From: Cordilura impudica
Lineage: Eukaryota; Arthropoda; Insecta; Diptera; Scathophagidae
Length of the DNA stretch: 64,000 nucleotides
Direction: 5' to 3'
Assembly: GCA_963682025.1 (NCBI GenBank)
Contig: OY821518.1
Span: 150,258,754 to 150,322,753, forward strand
Translations under genes and position numbers: made by a program
Shown: positions 22,636 through 34,624 of the stretch, one piece after another
How positions within the stretch are numbered: the first letter of the stretch is position 1
Layout of the letters: each line of letters starts with the position of its first letter
Notes under the pieces: model-generated
Databases searched by the model: none
Told to the model about the DNA's origin: nothing
Seen by the model: the letters and a program-made list of their open reading frames with translations, nothing else

Positions 22636-23270
22636 ATTTTCAAGAGATTCTATGGTATAGTTTTGAAGTGCTGGTTCACTATTCCCACTTTCGCAATTTG
22701 TTGAATTATCAGCCTGTTGAATATTTAATATTTGTTTTTATTTTAAAAACATCGGGTCTAATATCTTTTGTTGTAAACTTACTTGATCAATATAATCAGC
22801 TCTATAACGCTTCCAAAACAAAGCTCGATCTGATTGGTTTTTTATAATATCAGCAATTCCGTAGTAGTCCAAACTTTGAAAAGCCTCTAAAGTAATTTCA
22901 GAATCTTTAAAAAAAACACACAATATAAAAATGATTTTATAATTAATTTTTTACAAAAATGCTTCTTTTCTGCAACGCAATATTCGTCAAACTATGAGAA
23001 AATTTAAAGACATAGTGATGTGCTACCGATTATTTTAGCACATTATTATATAAACATGCATATATACATATATTTAAAATAATAGCAGCCAATAGCAATT
23101 TTTTATACATTATGTAATTAACTTTACTGGAAATTTATGGCAAAATTTTCTATTTGAAATTTCACAACTTCCCATTATTTTTTTATTTTAATTTTTTTGT
23201 TTAACTTACCCTTAAATATTTTTATCAATTGGGGATATCCCCATTGATTCAAAATTTCTCCCACATCCAT
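22636..23270 (-). pseudogene. CMC accessory protein, N-terminal exons with SAM domain
   Basis: Three clean exons: 23270-23210 (starts MDVGEILNQWGYPQLIKIFK), 22904-22783 (DSEITLEAFQSLDYYGIADI) and 22713-22636. All have GTAAGT donors and good acceptors in matching phase. The first two join into a sterile-alpha-motif-like domain: the L..WG...L...F pattern, then the D.EI.LEAF..LD...I.DI helix series. SAM domains mediate protein-protein contact, so an assembly role in transposition is inferred. These exons show no lesion; the gene is broken further on (15787-17139). The nested Chapaev3-like element lies in the next intron. Confidence 0.6.
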
Positions 23271-24169
23271 TATTAATACTTAATTACTTTAATTTGCAGC
23301 AAAAGAAATGCTTTTCACCACGTGACATTCAGACTGAAATAGAAAACAAAACAAAACAACACTAAACAATAAGTAATATTTATGCATACAAAGTACACTA
23401 ACAAAGCTATCTCAGATGCTAAAACAGCAATGTTTTGTTGCAAAATGTATTAAGATATGATTATATTTAAGGGGTTGACAGTTAAGCCTTGCGCTATATT
23501 TGGATACATTTTTCAGCAAAATATGCTTTTGCGTATGCATCGACTGCAACAAAATATTCGTCTCGTATAAATATTTTATTGTGCACAAATATAGTGTTTT
23601 CAGCTATCCAACTATACAATTGGTCACGAAAAATCTTAGCCATAACAGATAAATACTTGTGATTTAGTAATAATTATGTTAATTTTAACCATAAATAATG
23701 ACACATTTTGATATAATTTGGCAGTTATATTTTATAGCAAAAATTCTGGGGGACTTTATTTTCCGTGCATACAAAATTTTGAGAGCGAATCTACTTGGTT
23801 CATTTTGAACCAAGTTGTGAACCTAGAAATATTGAGTGTCATCTCCAAGATTGATAAGAAATTATCGCTAGTTTATCTGAACTAGCTGTCAAAAATATAC
23901 AGACAAAAAAAAAAACAAAAAAATAATTTGTGCAATAAAATAAATAGAAACATTTAACAAATAAAAAGTATATATTTACATATATATATTCAAATAAAAA
24001 TGGAAAAAATGAAATATTTCACTAAAGTGTAGAAGGATGTCTTCAAATATTTGCACAAAAAATATAAACGTCAAAATGAAACAAGGACACTCGTCTGAAC
24101 ACCAAGGTTCGCAATTATGATTCAGAGAGCGAATCAAGTAGTTCATTTTGCCGTCTGATCATGCTATTA

Positions 24170-24790
24170 ATCACTGTAAACCTTGAACCATTTCATTCTG
24201 ATGCTTGGAGTTAGTACTACTGCAGCAAGTGCGATATTTGCCTCAGGCTGCAACATGGTTCAAACCTTTCTCTTAACTGCTGTTCCATTTTCAAAATAAC
24301 AGAATATTTGATTCTGCGTAGTTTATGCAGCCTATTGCTGAGTGTCACAAGAGTCGGTATTAAGAATCCTGTGTTTAATGAAATTAATATAAATTTATAT
24401 TTCAACGAAACACAATATATTAATAAAAAATATATTTGTATATGGAGGGCTTATAGAAGTTTAGCCGATTCGCTAAAACTTGAGCAATGAACAAGTATAT
24501 CTTTCGAGAGAGCCGTTAATGAATATAAATAAGCCTTCGATATGTAGCATACCAGTATTACCTTAATGTATGTTGTTTTCTCCTTGAGTCAGCTGGAGAA
24601 AAATTTGGCATAGTCAGCTTATCGCAGAGATTATTTAACTTTTCTTCGTAGCAAGGTAGCTTCTCGACTGCGTCATATAATGAATTCCAACGAGTAACAA
24701 CGGGCAAAAGCAACGACGTTCCAAGTGTGTTTCAATTATTTCTGAATACTTTGGCCACTTGCAAATGTCTTGTCGAATGTCTTAAAAGAT
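24170..24790 (-). pseudogene. hAT transposase fragment (left arm)
   Basis: Minus-strand pieces LLLPVVTRWNSLYDAVEKL and LNNLCDKLTMPNFSPAD are the central hAT block (TRWNS...), and a later segment near 24190-24260 retains a PEA..AL.. helix pattern preceding a MKWF-like motif. Frames are interrupted and no C-terminal dimerisation block was found. Very old copy; its counterpart is 37935-38570. Confidence 0.6.
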
Positions 24791-25014
24791 AAACATTACA
24801 GACATATCCACAAATATGTCGCGTTTGAGGAGTCGCAGAAAAAAACGAACTCTTTCTGCATTTTTAAAAAACAATATTTGCAATAAATTTGAATTATTTA
24901 AATTGAAAATTAAAACTAAATTTTTTTAAGAAATTGCGTGAGTTAAAAAGTACTTCTTGCTCTACAGCTCCAGAATTACCGAATGAGTCAACTCAAAATT
25001 TACAAATTTTCAGT

Positions 25015-25130
25015 AGAGGCAAAAAACGGGTTTTTTTTTAATATTTACTATAAAATTTAAAAACAGTTGTTTCATTGTAAAGAATTGCGAATAATAAGTA
25101 TGTATACAACAGTAGCTGTTTTTTGCGATT
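25015..25130. mobile_element. 116 bp MITE with 8 bp target duplication
   Basis: TTTTCAGT stands on both sides (25007-25014 and 25131-25138), and the other arm (about 47617) has a single copy with no insert. Inverted ends are AGAGGCAAAAAAC and GTTTTTTGCGATT. The 8 bp duplication points to a hAT-type MITE. Confidence 0.8.
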
Positions 25131-25411
25131 TTTTCAGTGATCATCAAAAATAACAAGTTTTTTGGGTGGAACTCAAAATATGTCTTTTTAGTCTATTCTA
25201 AAAAAGGTACGCTTATAACACAAAGAGGAGTCTGCATTCGACTGTGATCTAGAACAAACGTACAAAAATTCTTAGCTCCCTAAAGTGTAGTGTTAAATAA
25301 AGGCAAATCATACAAAAACAAAAAAAAAAATAAATAAAAATTAAACAAACACAATAAATAAACAAAAAAAAAAAAAAACTAAAATTCTTTTCAATAATAA
25401 CAATTTACAAA

Positions 25412-26500
25412 GTGCTCATCATGGGTGATAGCAATGATAGTAGTGAAGACGAAGATTTATGCTGGCAAGTCGTAACTTCTACTAAAGCACTTAAACGTCG
25501 TCGAACAGATTCCCCAAAAATATTTTTAAATAAAAGAAATATTACAAACAACAATCAAAACTTGTTTTCTAAAAACAATGATAGTTCTTTAACTAATAAT
25601 AATGCACCTGCATTCGAAATAAAAAACAATAACAATATTGCTTACAATGGCATGCAAAAGAATGGCCACAACAACGCTGGTAAATCAACCAATATAAACA
25701 ACAATGCAAGTACATCGCAACAAACAGCCTTTACAAGCAATAATGTAAGTCATAATAGATTTTCTGCTTTACTTAATAATAATGATGGTAATGATGAATC
25801 AGATGATGAAGAATCTACAAAAGTGAATTCTCCTAAGCCGCCACCAATAATAATACCAAACTTTGCTAATATTAGTGCAATGATTAAAAGTTTTACTAAA
25901 ATAATTCCCTCTTCATCCTTTAACTATAAAACTCTAAGAGACAATCAAATAAGGGTTTCATTTTTAAACGAGAAAAAAATTATATTCCACACGTACCAAT
26001 TAAGACAAGAAAGAGCGTATAGAGCCGTTATCAAAAACTTACACCCTTCAACGCAAAAAGAAGAAATAAAAAATGCCATTGAAACCTTAGGCCACAAAGT
26101 TCGAAATGTCTCTAATATTCATGGTAGAGTCTCGAGGGAACCTCTTCCAATTTTCTACCATGATTTAGAGCCAAGCCCAAACAACAAAAATATTTATTCA
26201 ATAAAAGTTCTTAATAATGCTGTTGTCAACATTGTCCCACCGAAGAAAACGAATGGTATTGTTCAATGCCACCGATGCCAAGAATACGGTCATACAAAAA
26301 CATACTGCAGAAAACCAGTTAATTGCGTCAAATGTGGATTAGGTCATCTTACAGTCGACTGCACTAAAGATAAAGATTGACCTCCTCGATGTGTAAATTG
26401 TTTACAAAATCAACCAGCTAGCTATAAAGGCTGTGAATTTTATAAACAACTTTTAAAAAGAAAATTAAAAACCAATATTGTTAATAGGCGGATTCTATAA
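25412..26500 (+). pseudogene. Jockey ORF1 (gag-like, CCHC zinc knuckles)
   Basis: ATG in GCTCATCATG context near 25412 opens about 322 codons: an Asn-rich, low-complexity first half, an RRM-like middle (YRAVIKNLHPSTQKEEIKNA) and zinc knuckles CHRCQEYGHTKTYC and CVKCGLGHLTVDC. A TGA at 26378-26380 interrupts the frame, which then continues with a third cysteine cluster (PPRCVNCLQN...YKGC), so the stop is probably a CGA-to-TGA mutation rather than the natural end. The product would bind element RNA in the nucleoprotein particle. Confidence 0.8.
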
Positions 26501-26720
26501 GTTTTAATTATAATAATGAAGATTTTCCAAATTTTAACAACAATGTGAATAATTCAAATTATAGTCAAAACAATAACAACTTTTCTTACTCTGATGTTTT
26601 AAGAAATAACCAACCAACTTCTCAGCATAATTCGTTAGAAAAGCTAGAAAATTTAATTCAAAACCAAATTGAGTTAACAAACAAATTGTTATCAATGATG
26701 ACAGTATTAGTAACAAAACT

Positions 26721-29210
26721 ATGCAACTAAATTTGAATATCGCAGTATGGAATGCAAATGGGCTTTCCAACCACGTACAAGAACTTGAGATATTTCTAAA
26801 ATCGCATTATATCGATATTCTTTTAGTGCCAGAGACACATTTTACCAGCAGAACCTTTTTTAAAATAAGAGGTTATGAATTAATAACAGCCAACCATCCA
26901 GATGATAGAGCTCATGCTGGAGCTGCAATATTGATAAAATCAACAATAAAATTTGAAATTTTAGATGAAATAAGAGAACCATATCTACAAGCTGCCTGTA
27001 TTAAGGTTAAATGTGACTCACACACTATATCTTTTTCTGCTATCTATTTCCCTCCCAGATACTCAGTTAAATGTGAACAATTTCATAATTTTTTCAATAG
27101 ATTGGGGTCAAGATTTTTCACTGCGGGAGACTTCAATGCTAAACATCCTTGGTGGGGATCTAGATTAGTTAATCCCAAGGGAAGCGAGCTCTACAAGTGC
27201 ATAGTAAATAATCGTTACTCAGTGCTGTCAACAGGCAACCCAACATACTGGCCAACGGATCCAAGAAAAATACCAGATCTGCTAGATTTTGCAGTTTACT
27301 CTGGAATTTCTAGTCAATTGTTAAATATAACTGATGTTGATGATTTAAGCTCGGGCCACACACCCCTTAGAGCTTATTTCAACACATTTTTACAGTCAAA
27401 ATCACAACAACACAAAATTATTACTGCCAAAACGGATATTAAATCTTTTGAAAATTGGATTGAAAGAAATGTGAACTTAAATATTGATATAACTGCCCCA
27501 GCAGATTTAGATGATGATGTCGAAACATTCAATCATTTAATTCACGAAGCCGGTTTTCTACCAACTCCAAATAAAACATTACAATGTACACAAAACCAAA
27601 TTTGTATATCTTCTGAAATTAGACAAATGATCAGAAATAAAAGAAGACTGAGAAAAATTTGGCAAAATAGTAGAAATCCAAATGACAACGTATCTTAAAT
27701 AAATCTGCTAAAGATCTTATGATATGAAAAATGAGATACTACAAAACTTTCTTAGAAATCTAAATCCGGCCAATAATAGAAGCGATGAGTTCAGCTTGTG
27801 GAAGGCAACAAGGCATATAAAAATACCTACAAAGAGAAATGTACCTATAAAAGATGTTAACGATGTATGGTGTAAAACAAACAAATCTAAGGCTGAAGCA
27901 TTTGCTCTTCATCTTCAAACGACATTCCAGCCCTATACCAATTATAACAATAATGTTGCAGAAATTCTCGAGTACTTAGATAGTCCATGTCCAATGGATT
28001 GGCCCTTAAAACACATTTCTCTTCCTGACGTAAAAGAAGAAATAAACCAAACAAACCAGAAAATATTGTTACATCCTATAGACCAATCAGTGTACTGGTT
28101 GTATTCTCCAAAATATTTGAACGAATATTATTGAAAAGATTATTACCAGTTCTGGAAAAATTTAATATCATTCCTTAATACCAATTTGGTTTTACATACA
28201 AGCATGGCACTCCTGAGCAATGCCATCGTATCGTTGACTTTATAAGAAACACATTGGAAACTAAGAAATTTTGTTCAGCCTTCGATAAAGTTTGGCACGT
28301 TGAGTTATACTACAAATTAAAAAAACTGCTTCCAACTCCTTATTATTTACTCCTAAAGTAATATTTATCTGACAGATACTTTAATGTTAAAGTTGATAGT
28401 GAACACTCACAATTTTATGACATCAAGACAGGTGTACCACAGGGCAGCGTTTTAGGACCAATTCTATACACTATCTTTACATCAGATATGCCAATAACAG
28501 AAAACGTACTAGTTGCAACGTATGCGGACGACACTGCATTACTAGCTTCTGATGAATGTCCAAACAATGCATCTAATTTAGTGCAAAGGGAAGTGAATGC
28601 TATTGAAGCTTGGTTAAACAAATGGAACATTAAAGTCAATACTGCAAAATCTTTACACAGTACTTTCTCGTTACGACATGGCAACTGTGGCAATGTATAT
28701 ATGAACAAATACAAATTCCTCAAAGTAACTGTGTTAAATATCTAGGAATGCACATTGATAGAAAACTGACGTGAAAAACGCATAAAAAAGCAAAAAAAAA
28801 AACAGCAATTAAATATTAAAACGAAACGACTATTCTGGCTTCTTGGTCCAAAATCACAGCTTAGTTTAGAAAATAAAGTTTTAATTTATAAAACTATTTT
28901 GAAACCGGTCTGGACATACGGGATACAACTATGGGGAACAGCCAGCAATTCGAACATTGAAATATTACAAAGATATCTGTGAAAAACTCTTAGGTCAATT
29001 TTAAACGCTCCATGGTTTGTATCAAATAAATCGATTCATGAAGATCTCTTTATTCCAAACATTATAGAGGAAATCAGAAGATTTAGTTAAAACTATTTAG
29101 GAAGATTAAGCAACCATATCAACCCATTAGCAATATCTCTACTGGATGACACAGAAGATATAAGAAGGCTTAAAAGGTTCCATATCCTGGATTTACCATA
29201 TCAGAGCTAA
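26721..29210 (+). pseudogene. Jockey ORF2 (AP-endonuclease and reverse transcriptase)
   Basis: Starts MQLNLNIAVWNANGLSNH. The endonuclease is complete: E in LVPETHF, D and N in AGDFNAKHPWW, and SSGHTPL in place of the usual SDH. A frameshift near 27690 follows. The RT then appears in pieces with stops: RPI...FERILLKRLLP (28080-28150), GVPQGSVLGPILYTIF (28430-28475), YADDTALLA (about 28518). A conserved C-terminal jockey tail follows (KPVWTYGIQLWGTASNSN, then LLDDTEDIRRLKRFHILDL, ending about 29208). At least six lesions. Confidence 0.85.
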
Positions 29211-29470
29211 TTCTCATGCAGTTTTAAATTAAAAAAATAAATTAATTAATTAATTGCATGTAAATATTGTAATGTAAATATTGAATTCTAAATATTGTAC
29301 TGTAAATATTGTATTAAACTTATACTTCCCTTTGGATTTTTGTTATTATTGTTGTTCTCAATCGAGTTCAATAATTACTGTATTTACTTCTAATGTTATA
29401 AAATTTGCTTAATATCCTTAAATGGATAGATTGTAAATAAAGAAATTAAAAAAAAAATAACACAAAGAGG

Positions 29471-30455
29471 GTTACAACTGTATTTTTTTGCGAAAGACTA
29501 GAAAAATCGATGTAAGATTTTTACAGTGGGTAGATATGACCACTATGTATCGTATTCTTGCAAAAAGTGAAAATTGAAAAATTTTGAGTTGACTCACTTT
29601 AGAGGTACAGTTGCGATATGCATATATTTTTTTTATTTCAAAATAATTGAAATTTATGAAAATTTTTTGTCACACGAATTTGTTGAACAAAATTCAACTT
29701 ATGTTGATGAGTCTTTTGTCAAATGCAAACATCAGAAAATATTTGAAACAAGTTGGTTCTTCAGAAAACAATTCAAGTTTATTGAAAGAAAGAAGAAATT
29801 AATAAAATAATAATGAATTAATTTTACATAAATAATAATTATTAAACAAGGTTTTTAAAAATAAGAAGTGAGAGTTATAACTATTAATATACATATATTA
29901 TTTAACGTTATCGATTTCATACAAATCTGTGTCGATTTCAATTCCACACTCTCCTTCAACTTTTAAATTTTCGTAAAATTTGTGAAAACTAGGATTGATG
30001 GTAATGGCAACATCTGTATTAAATCACATTTTTTGTTCACTGAAATTGGTAGGTCTGGTCCATGTTGAATATTGTTTTTTAACGCCTTAAAATTTTCGTC
30101 TAATTGCAGCTTATATTGTAATATTCCGGGTTTGTCCTTCTCATATCATATCCAGTAAAAAATAGAGAAATAAATATATAATATTTGTGTTATTTGTGCT
30201 CCAAATTTTTGTGTAAACAATGTTGCGCGGTTGAGATCACACTTAAAAAAAACCTTGTTAGTATGACTGCGACTATAGTGATTTTGGTATAGCGGAAATT
30301 CACTTCTCAACTCAAGAACTTTAGTGTGTCTCTCAAGTGATATTTTGTGGACAGGTGCATGCTTACTACATCGGTATTTAAGAGCAGATCCAGCGATTTC
30401 TTGTGTTTTATATTGTATTAACGCTTAATTTTTAAAAATGTTGTTACCATTGAGT
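29471..30455 (-). other. Unassigned repeat DNA with a coding remnant
   Basis: Minus-strand frame ending at a TAA at 29898-29900 reads SFHKFYENLKVEGECGIEID and continues TDLYEIDNVK. A preceding frameshifted piece reads NIQHGPDLPISV. This looks like the C-terminus of a transposon protein I cannot name. AATTTTGAGTTGACTCA at 29580-29596 is an exact inverse of 24984-25000. Nothing else recognised. Confidence 0.3.
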
Positions 30456-30494
30456 TTTTATACCCTCCGCACCTCAGTGGCAGAGGGTATATAT

Positions 30495-33216
30495 CAGGGA
30501 TGATAAAATTGGTACAATTGTACCATTTTTGGTACTATTCGAACCTAAAAAGTACGATGGTACTCCCGTCACTCATTTGGTACTATTTAAAAATTTTCCC
30601 AATTTATTGCTTTTAATAGATATAACATGGTAACTCAATTTTATTGTCATATATTGTGAATGAATTTTTGTACTTGTTCAAGGCGAATACATAACAGCTG
30701 ATAATGTTGTTGCATGGTTTGCTTGTTATTCATATATGAAATATATACAAAAAAAGCAACACATTTTTTATATATGAAGTTTGACAAGTAGAAAAGCGGC
30801 AAAATCGTTCTGTTAAGAGTTGCGACCTCCTTGTTTGATGTGCATTCCCTTTTTATTTTTTGTTAACTGCACTTACTTCAATGTTATTTTGTTTTAAATC
30901 TAAAAGCGTCATGTTGACAAAATAAAAAACTCAATTAGTTTACAAAATATTTTACTATTAAAAAACTTCGATTATTTACATAAGTAATGGAATATAGTGT
31001 AGCTGGGTATATTTATTTAAACAATTTAAATTATTTGCATAATGAATTTTTACATTTTGTAGAACAAGTAAACAGGACAAGCCATATAATGTACCTTTTA
31101 GAGAAGAGTGGGCTAAGCTGTTTCCGTGGCTGGTTAAGGAGGGTGAGCAAAAAAGATGCAAATTATGCAATACGGGTATAGCGGGTGGCATTGTACACAT
31201 AAAACGTCATGCGTCCACCGATAGCCATATCAAAAAATAACTGCAGCAAAAAAACTCCGAAAATAGATAATTTTTTGCAAAATATTGTGTGCCCTATAGT
31301 ACAGTCGGCAAAAAACTCGAAATTATGTTGAGTTTGTTTATTGCAGAACATAACTTACCCTTCTCAGTGTTAGATCACCTAAACAGTGTCATAAAGGAAG
31401 GAATAACCGACTCTCAAATCGCCAAAAAGTTTGCAATAAATAGACTAAAGGGTCAAAAAATAATCACAAATGTAACAGGCCCGGAAAATATCACCAGCAT
31501 AAGTAATTTTTGTAAAGATAGTTACTATTCATTAACACTTGATGAAAGTACTGATCGCAGTATTTCAAAAAATTTGGCTGTAATCATTAGAACTTTTGAT
31601 GGTAAATGTCGCGATCGCTTTTTAGGAATGGTGCATATAGAGGACTGCACCGCAAATGGTATATTTGAAGCAACAACAAAAATATTAAATGAAAATAATA
31701 TACCCCTTAGTAACATTGTTGGCATAACAACTGAGAATTGTCCCGTAATGACGGGCAAAGTGAATGGAGTTCAGTCCAAATTTCAGGCTTTGGTACCACA
31801 TATATTCAAAAATGGTTGTATATGCCACATTTTGAATTTAGTATCAGCGGCAGCGTCCAAGTGTGGATTTTCCGATGACATCGAAAAAATTTTAGAAGAA
31901 ATAGGTAACCACTTTTGCAATAGTTCCAGTAGAAGAGACGACTTTCTCTCATTTCAAGAGTATTTTGGAACCGATACTCATAATATTTTAAAATATTCAG
32001 CTACAGGGTGGTTATCACGTCAGGAAGTCATCAACAGAATTTTGGAACAGTGGGAACCACTCTGTTATTATTTCACACTGCATGATTTTGAAGCTGATTT
32101 TACAAGTGCAAAATTAAATTTTATTATATCTGGATTTCCTAATCCGCTTTATAAAATGTCATTCCTCTTTCTACAGTATATACTAAAAAATGTAAATGCA
32201 ATAAATTTGGAAATGCAGGCAGAAGACGCTCGTATGCATATATTTCTCGAGCGTTTAACATTTTTGTTTCGTCAAATGGGACGCAATTTTTTGAAAAAGG
32301 AATCCTTAGACAAATGTGAATTATCAAAGTTAAACCTCAATCAAAATCATCTTCCTCTTAACGATGTATACTGTGGGACAGAAGTAGATATTTATATATC
32401 TACAAATAACATTGAAAGCGGAGTAGTCATGGACTTTAAAAATACTGCTAAACAATTCTACATAACCTTTTGCGAAACTTTAAGAAATAAAGTTAACTTT
32501 GATGATACAATTTTAAACTGGCTTACAAAATTTACTCCAGAAAATGTTATTTCTGGAAGAACAACCACTATAGTTCCTCTTTTATTAAAAATGTTCCCTA
32601 ATGAAAGTAAAAGTTATGACACTATATATAACCAGTTCAGAGCTCTGGCTGATATAGATACATTAAAAATGTTTAGAAATGCAAATATTTCTATTTTTTG
32701 GGACAAGGTGTCAACAATGAAAAATGAATTGAATGAATTAATGTTTCCAGAGCTATCCAGAGTTGTAAGAGGAATATTATCCATTCCACATTCATCAGCC
32801 AATGTGGAAAGAATATTTTCGTACCAAAATATTATAAAAACGAAGGAAGAAATAGGCTGTATGTGCCAACGGTTTCTAGTTTAATCCAAACAAAAGACTT
32901 ATTAAAGACAAATAGTTCCTGTTGCTATAATTTTAAAATAACAACTGATTTGTTGTCAAAAAATGTATGAATTTGATCTCATTGACTTTTTATGTACCTT
33001 ATTTTACACATAAATGTTTATTTATTTTATAAGTTGTTTTTGTTATTTACTTTATATGTACAAATGACTTTTAAGTACCTTTTGTTTTTGTTTAAATTAA
33101 TAAATATAAAAAATATAAATATTAAAAAAAAAATGTTTTTAGTACTATTGGGGTCGAAAAAGTACTATTTTGGAAGGTCGTTGGTACGAAATCAATTTTC
33201 TCATATATCATCCCTG
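30495..33216 (+). mobile_element. hAT element (hAT1) with perfect 8 bp duplication
   Basis: Begins CAGGGATGAT and ends with the complement ATCATCCCTG; GTATATAT stands exactly on both sides (30487-30494 and 33217-33224). 2,722 bp, encoding a BED finger and a long transposase ORF. It lies inside a CAAG-type repeat. Conserved ends and an almost open ORF suggest a fairly young insertion. Confidence 0.92.
31099..32884 (+). pseudogene. hAT1 transposase (BED finger plus catalytic domain)
   Basis: A BED zinc finger lies at 31099-31239 (EEWAKLFPW, CKLCNTGI, HIKRHASTDSH: C-x2-C ... H-x6-H type). It is followed by a stop and a frame change, then a 531-codon open frame (31289-32884). The catalytic domain shows LTLDESTDRS (first acid), GITTENCPVMTGK where E occupies the usual second D position, a GWLSRQEVINRILEQW block, and the C-terminal dimerisation motif IPHSSANVERIFSYQNIIK. 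The frame break between finger and core, and the D-to-E change, argue against activity. No ATG lies near the frame start (GTG), so the true start was upstream. Confidence 0.8.
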
Positions 33217-33823
33217 GTATATATAGGTTTGTCATTCCGTTTGTAACGTATCGAAATAAATTCTGGAGACCCCAAAACCATATATTTTCTTGATCATTAT
33301 AACATGGGAGGTTGATTTAGCGATGACCGTCTGTCCGTCTATCTGTGGATATCACGATCACGCCGTCAATATTTAAGCTAGACCGTTCGTTTTTGTACAA
33401 AATCGTTTATTAATATCCCAAAGGATGCTATTTAAAATCGTCAAAACCGGTCAAGGGGTCACGAGTTATGAATGAAATTTTGCAAAAACTCTTGAAAAAA
33501 AAATTTCAGTTTCTTTGCTGTTTTTCTTAAGATATTTGTTATTCTTCTTATTGTTGAAGTCATTACAGTTGTGTGTATAGCAGAGTTAACCAAAACTCTC
33601 AATAAATGAAATGCATATGGATTGGATAAGATAATATTGCCCAACAAACACAAAAGTAAGCATTACAAATGTAATGAATTTTACTTTTAAAAGCAAAATG
33701 GAAATGAAGTTTAAAAAAAGTTAATAAAATAAAATACAAAATATGACTCAGTTTTTACAGAATTTGGCAATTTTTTTCACACATATTTGATTGGTCGAGT
33801 TTAATTTACAATTGAAACTTAAA

Positions 33824-34593
33824 CAAGTAAGAATGTTAAATTCGGCTGAGCCGAATTTTTTGATACCCTCCACCTGAGTCTTCAGTTTTTAATTTTTAAT
33901 TTTTAATTCTCAATTTTTAATTTTTAATTTTTAGTTTTTAGTTTTTAATTTTCAATTTTTAATTTATTATTTTTAATTTTTAATTATTAATTTTTAATTT
34001 TTAATATTTACTTTTCAATTTTTGTATTTTCCATTTTCCATTTTTCGTTATTCATTTTTCAATTTTCATTTTTCATTTTCAATTTTTAATTTTTCAATTT
34101 TCATTTTCAATTTTTCATTTTCCATTTTTCAATTTTCATTTTCCATTTTGCGTTTTCCATTTTTAATTTTTCATTTTTCAATTTTCATGTTCCATTTTCC
34201 ATTTTTCATTTTCCAATTTCCATTTTTAATTTCTCAATTTTCATTTTTCATTTTCCGTTTTTCAATTTTCAATTTTCATTTTTCATTTTTCAGTTTTCAT
34301 TTTCCATTTTTAATTTTTTATTTTTCATTTTCCGTTTTTCATTTTTCAATTTTCATTTTCCGATTTTCATTTTCCCTTTTCCATTGTTCATTTTTCAATA
34401 TTCATTTTCTGTTTTCCATTCTTCATTTTTCAATTTTCCATTTTTCAATTCTCATTTTCCATTTTCCATTTTTAATTTTCATTTTCCATTTTCCGTTTTT
34501 CAATTTTCATTTTACAATTTACATTTTTCATATTTCATTTTCCATTTTTCATTTTTAATTTTTCAATTTTCATTTTTCATTTTTCATTTTTCA

Positions 34594-34624
<31 letters not shown>

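Larger units (their letters stand above)
13036..23767 (-). mobile_element. CACTA/EnSpm-type (CMC) DNA transposon, 10.7 kb with nested insertion
   Basis: Starts CACGGAAAA (13036) and ends TTTTCCGTG (23767), with CA on both sides (13034-13035 and 23768-23769). The duplicate arm near 38970 reads straight through with a single CA, so the borders are exact. Subterminal regions are rich in TAGCTA/TTTTGCTA-type motifs in both orientations, as in CACTA elements. It encodes, on the minus strand, a spliced SAM-domain gene and an EnSpm-like transposase, both damaged. A Chapaev3-like element (17326-22473) sits in an intron of the SAM gene. Confidence 0.82.
23768..25214 (+). repeat. Left arm of inverted segmental duplication, part 2
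   Basis: Continues from 13035. 23768-24778 matches the reverse complement of 37935-38970, and 24788-25165 matches the reverse complement of 51116-51138 joined to 47575-47807. It contains the dead hAT transposase below and a 116 bp MITE. Complementary small deletions distinguish the arms: the right arm lacks about 40 bp near 38040, and the left arm lacks a segment near 24600. Confidence 0.85.
25229..29456 (+). mobile_element. Jockey-clade LINE, full length but inactive
   Basis: A 14 bp duplication ATAACACAAAGAGG flanks the element (25215-25228 and 29457-29470). It begins AGTCTGCATTCG, has a gag-like ORF1 and an endonuclease/RT ORF2, and ends in an A-rich tail after GTAAATAAAGAAATT. In-frame stops and frameshifts in both ORFs make it inactive. 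Confidence 0.9.
30456..33570 (-). mobile_element. CAAG-type repeat R1, split by hAT1
   Basis: The complement of 30456-30486 (TGCCACTGAGGTGCGGAGGG, then TATAAAA) is the 3' end of the family also seen at 35951-35957 and 59811-59818. The sequence resumes at 33217 with the family's conserved block (complement of 33225-33360): TTACAAACGGAATGACA, the GGGGTC motif, a GATCA..AATATAT segment and GACGGACAGACGG. The 5' end was not identified and may lie before 33570. Confidence 0.6.

Noticed and set aside
24308..24490. 60-codon ORF repeated at 38245-38427
   Set aside because: Identical in both arms because the arms are duplicates; it lies antisense to the decayed hAT transposase and has no independent support.
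31525..31758. Minus-strand ORFs inside hAT1 (also 32139-32327, 32614-32802)
   Set aside because: Shadows of the transposase frame with no motifs.
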